In this document: positions 13,622-16,169 of the stretch, one piece after another
Numbering within the stretch: position 1 is the stretch's first letter
Layout: each line of letters opens with the position of its first letter
From: DASUFP01 sp036274495
Lineage (GTDB): Bacteria > Bacteroidota > Bacteroidia > AKYH767-A > OLB10
Direction: 5' to 3'
Length of the DNA: 16,169 nucleotides
NCBI GenBank assembly: GCA_036274495.1
Contig: DASUFP010000083.1
Span: forward strand, 1 to 16,169
The notes under the pieces: model-generated
Database searches by the model: none
Told to the model about the DNA's origin: nothing
What the model saw: the letters and a program-made list of their open reading frames with translations, nothing else
Program-made: the position numbers and the translations under genes

Positions 13622-15688
13622 ATGATTCATAACTCTTTTTCAGCCATGATCCGTATGTGTTGGACGTCAACCTTTTTAATGGCTATGCTATTGATTTCCG
13701 GTAGTTTATATGCCCAGCCGGACCCTCCCGATTTGCGCTGTGTTTCGGTTTCTTCAACTGGCTCAGTAACCCTCAACTGGATTGCCCCTGCCGATACGGG
13801 CAACGACTTTAACAGCTACCATATTTATTACAGCAATGTGGCTGCAGGACCGTACATAGATATTGACAGCATTTTTAACTACAATACCCTTACAACAACA
13901 CTCACTTCTGTAAATGCATCCACACAGGTGCTTTATTTTTATATTAAAACGCGTGAGGGTTGTTGCTCCTTTTTCAGTACACCATCAGATACGCTTCGTT
14001 CCATGCGAATGATTGTTACACCGCTTTCCAATCAGGCGGTCCGGTTAAACTGGAATCGTATCCATACACCTCCGCTGGCTTCCACTGCTCCATTATATGA
14101 CCTTGAAAAAGAACTTACCCCGGGAGTCTATTCTACTTTTTATAACGGATCGGATACCACTACAAACGACACCAATATATTTTGCAGCAAGTTTATCAAT
14201 TACCGGGTTACTCAAGGAGACGCATCCGGATGCGAATCTGTTTCTTCTATTGATGGAGAATTGTTTAGTGACACCCAGGGTCCTGCTGCGACTTTGCTGG
14301 ATACCGTCAGCGTTGATCCTCTGACGGGCAATGCTACAATCTCATGGCTCGCTGATACAGTTTACGACACCATGGGTTATATTATTTATCAGTTTAACGG
14401 CAGTTCGTACGACTCAATCGGAATCGTTTTCGGAATTAACAGTACATTCTTTAATTTTCTTCTTTCACAGGCCGACAACCAAATAGAATCATTCGCTGTA
14501 GCCCCATTTGACAGCTGTAAAAATCTTGGGTCGCTGACACCGGTGCACCGGACAATTTTACTCGACGATTCATTTGAAAAATGTTCCGCTACTGTTTCGC
14601 TTCAATGGAACAGTTACAGCAATATGTCAGGCGGCGTAAACCGTTATGAAATATGGTTCAGGGTAAATGGCGGTACATGGACTATGGACGGAATAGTTCC
14701 GCCAACAACGTTGAGTTATCAAAAAGTAGTAACCGTTCAGGGAGGAAATTATGAATTTTATGTTCGTGCAATAGGAGCCTCTGGAAAATCGTCCTCATCC
14801 AATATCATCTCCAGGATTGCCGATATCTATGATCAGCCTGATCATTTGTATATCCGCAGTGCAAGTGTTGTAAACGGCAGTGTTACTATCACCTGTGATG
14901 TTGACCCAGGAGGAGATATTGTTTCCTACCGGTTATACCACTCTCAGCAACCTGCAACAGGATTTTCGGTTATGGATGAAATCCCATATACTGCTACACC
15001 GAATCTCACATTTTATGATCTTGAATCAGATCCGGCTGCTGCACCTCAGTACTATAAAATTTCTGCCAAAGACAGCTGCGGTGCCGAGCTCACCTTTTCG
15101 AATGTTGCTAAAACCGTTTACCTGGAAGCCGAAGGAGGTAATGATTTTATAAGTACACTCACCTGGGACGATTACTCCGGCTGGCCCGGTCCCACAGGCA
15201 GTTATAATATTTACAGATTGGTTAACGGTGTAAGGCCTCCGATACCTTTTGCTTCTGTTGGCGCAGGTATTTTTACACTTCAGCAGGATGTTTCTTCCAT
15301 ATCGCTTGATGCCGGCGACAATTATTGTTATGTAGTAGAAGCACTGGAAGGGGCCCTAAATATGTATGGCTTTATGGATAATGCCTTTTCCAATGAAGCA
15401 TGCGCACCTCAGGAACCTCTTGCATTTATTCCTAATGCCTTTACTCCGGGAGGGAAAAACCCGGTTTTCAAACCGGTAACACTGTTCGCATTACCGGGGA
15501 GTTACACCCTTCGGGTATTTAACCGCTGGGGACAGGAGGTTTTCAAAAGCGATTCACCTGAAACGGGTTGGGACGGACAATTTGAGGGTTCGGCAGCTCC
15601 TCAGGGCATTTACATTTACCAAATGGTTTTTAAAGGATACAATTTAAAAGAGGTGCGGAAAACCGGAACCGTTCTTTTAATGCATTGA
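13622..15688 (+). CDS. Secreted Fn3-repeat protein with T9SS sorting domain
   Basis: Using the ATG at 13622 the product has 688 residues. Its signal peptide ends at LYAQ before PDPPDLRC; ATGs at 13646 and 13655 would give shorter and equally good signal peptides. The frame is open back to a TTG at 13505, but that stretch overlaps the terminator hairpin and lacks secretory character, so it is rejected as coding. After the signal come about six Fn3-like modules recognised by recurring strand patterns (VTLNW..SYHIYYS, VRLNWN, ATISWLAD..YIIYQF, VSLQWNSY..YEIWFRV, VTITCD..YRLYHS, STLTWDDY..YNIYRL). The C-terminal sorting domain has FIPNAFTPGGKN, FNRWGQEVFKSD, GWDGQFEG, APQGIYIYQM. Modules 1-2 match the Fn3-like pair of the giant protein. 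No enzyme domain is seen; it is probably a surface adhesin or a partner of its neighbour. Confidence 0.88.
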   Translation: MIHNSFSAMIRMCWTSTFLMAMLLISGSLYAQPDPPDLRCVSVSSTGSVTLNWIAPADTGNDFNSYHIYYSNVAAGPYIDIDSIFNYNTLTTTLTSVNASTQVLYFYIKTREGCCSFFSTPSDTLRSMRMIVTPLSNQAVRLNWNRIHTPPLASTAPLYDLEKELTPGVYSTFYNGSDTTTNDTNIFCSKFINYRVTQGDASGCESVSSIDGELFSDTQGPAATLLDTVSVDPLTGNATISWLADTVYDTMGYIIYQFNGSSYDSIGIVFGINSTFFNFLLSQADNQIESFAVAPFDSCKNLGSLTPVHRTILLDDSFEKCSATVSLQWNSYSNMSGGVNRYEIWFRVNGGTWTMDGIVPPTTLSYQKVVTVQGGNYEFYVRAIGASGKSSSSNIISRIADIYDQPDHLYIRSASVVNGSVTITCDVDPGGDIVSYRLYHSQQPATGFSVMDEIPYTATPNLTFYDLESDPAAAPQYYKISAKDSCGAELTFSNVAKTVYLEAEGGNDFISTLTWDDYSGWPGPTGSYNIYRLVNGVRPPIPFASVGAGIFTLQQDVSSISLDAGDNYCYVVEALEGALNMYGFMDNAFSNEACAPQEPLAFIPNAFTPGGKNPVFKPVTLFALPGSYTLRVFNRWGQEVFKSDSPETGWDGQFEGSAAPQGIYIYQMVFKGYNLKEVRKTGTVLLMH
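13724..14275 (+). other. Fn3-like module pair shared with the giant protein
   Basis: This stretch starts PPDLRCVSVSSTGSVTLNW, continues AAGPYIDIDSIFNYNTL, KTREGCCSFF, TPSDTLRSMRM, VRLNWNRIHTPPLAS and ends in DASGCESVSSID. It aligns block by block with the pair at 8121-8720 of the upstream gene. Confidence 0.75.
15425..15685 (+). other. T9SS C-terminal sorting domain (Fn3 protein)
   Basis: The last 87 residues carry FIPNAFTPGGKNPVFKPV, YTLRVFNRWGQEVFKSD, TGWDGQFEGSAAPQGIYIYQMVF and TGTVLLMH. This is the same sorting domain family as in the upstream protein, but with GGKN in place of the common NGDGxN turn. Confidence 0.9.
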
Positions 15689-15711
15689 TATTCAATTAAT
15701 AAGTAATAAAA

Positions 15712-15733
15712 CCTCCGTTTTTTTACTGGGAGG
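15712..15733 (+). terminator. Possible terminator hairpin overlapping the guaB promoter
   Basis: CCTCC (15712-15716) pairs with GGAGG (15729-15733) around a 12-base T-rich loop, with three more A-T pairs outside one mismatch. It lies 23 bases after the Fn3-protein stop. The downstream ATTTTGC is a poor U-tract, so this is tentative. Confidence 0.4.
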
Positions 15734-15740
15734 ATTTTGC

Positions 15741-15748
15741 TACCTTTG
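15741..15748 (+). promoter_or_regulatory. guaB promoter, -7 box
   Basis: TACCTTTG followed by CA is a full match to the Bacteroidetes -7 element. The expected -33 position (around 15719-15721) is a T-run rather than TTG. Transcription would start near 15753, giving a leader of about 30 bases before the guaB ATG. Confidence 0.65.
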
Positions 15749-15783
15749 CAGCCCCAACTTACTTACTTTATTCTCCAGGGATT

Positions 15784-16169
15784 ATGAAAGAAACAGGATC
15801 CAAATTTCTGGGAGAAGGTCTCACATATGACGACGTCCTCCTGGTTCCGGCTTATTCGGAAGTGCTTCCCCGAGATGTTGATATCAGCGGGTATTTTTCA
15901 AGAAGCATCAAATTAAATGTTCCGGTGGTTTCAGCCGCCATGGACACCGTAACGGAGTCGACAATGGCAATTGCCATGGCTCAGGAAGGTGGCTTGGGCG
16001 TTCTCCACAAAAACATGTCTATTGATCGCCAGGCAGGTGAGGTGCGTAAAGTAAAGCGCTCAGAGAGCGGAATGATTCACGATCCCATTACGCTTAATGA
16101 GAATGCCACCATTCAGGAAGCTCTGAACATTATGAAAGAGCAGAAAATTGGCGGGATTCCGATTGTAAA
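15784..16169 (+). CDS. guaB: IMP dehydrogenase, 5' part
   Basis: IMP dehydrogenase oxidises IMP to XMP with NAD+, the committed step of guanine nucleotide synthesis in the cytoplasm. The visible 128 codons begin MKETGSKFLGEGLTYDDVLL and include LVPAYSEVLPRDVD, VPVVSAAMDTVTESTMAIAMAQEGG and GVLHKNMSIDRQAGEV. The chain then passes into a CBS domain near residue 97 (MIHDPITLNENATIQEALNIM). The catalytic cysteine loop would lie beyond the window. Bacterial IMPDHs are about 490 residues, so roughly a quarter is present. The frame is open to the last base; there is no sign of damage. Confidence 0.96.
   Translation, partial: MKETGSKFLGEGLTYDDVLLVPAYSEVLPRDVDISGYFSRSIKLNVPVVSAAMDTVTESTMAIAMAQEGGLGVLHKNMSIDRQAGEVRKVKRSESGMIHDPITLNENATIQEALNIMKEQKIGGIPIV

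Overview
The window looks like a chromosomal segment of a Bacteroidota (Bacteroidetes) bacterium. The evidence is two secreted proteins ending in the gliding-motility/CHU-type C-terminal sorting domain of the type IX secretion system (T9SS), a huge Ig/PKD-repeat protein with the SHxxGGE N-terminus typical of this phylum, promoters of the TAnnTTTG type, and no clear Shine-Dalgarno sequences before most genes. Base composition looks even throughout. I see no tRNA, rRNA, insertion sequence, CRISPR array or integrase.

Layout. (1) Positions 1-2311, minus strand: a sugar-1-phosphate nucleotidyltransferase followed 12 bases later by glyA (serine hydroxymethyltransferase), which runs off the left edge only a few codons before its expected end. 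(2) Positions 2430-6534, plus strand: a tight four-gene run of a SanA/YdcF-type (DUF218) membrane protein, a FabK/nitronate-monooxygenase flavoprotein, and two M16 peptidase-family proteins. The first M16 protein keeps the zinc site and the second has lost it. Gaps are +10, -8 and -4 bases, so this is probably one transcript. (3) Positions 6535-6755: an intergenic region with a near-ideal Bacteroidetes promoter. (4) Positions 6756-13487: a 2243-residue secreted protein with an SHxxGGE N-terminal region, two Fn3-like modules, eight ~70-residue A-type Ig-like repeats, eight ~88-residue B-type repeats, one more A-type unit, two PKD domains and a T9SS sorting domain. (5) A strong terminator hairpin, then positions 13622-15688: a second secreted protein of about six Fn3-like modules with its own sorting domain; its first two modules are clearly related to the Fn3-like pair of the giant protein. 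(6) Positions 15784-16169: the start of guaB (IMP dehydrogenase) behind a TACCTTTG promoter box.

How it fits together. The housekeeping genes (glyA, guaB, the nucleotidyltransferase) flank an accessory surface-protein locus. The two secreted proteins appear to be related T9SS cargo, probably adhesins or structural surface proteins; their ligands cannot be read from sequence. The M16 pair resembles a two-subunit peptidase with one catalytic and one non-catalytic chain, apparently cytoplasmic.

The most striking signal is compositional: residues 633-2087 of the giant protein, 1455 residues covering all Ig-like repeats, contain one lysine and no arginine, and every A and B repeat carries a conserved pair of cysteines. 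I did not find a new multi-gene system such as defence, biosynthesis or mobile-element machinery.
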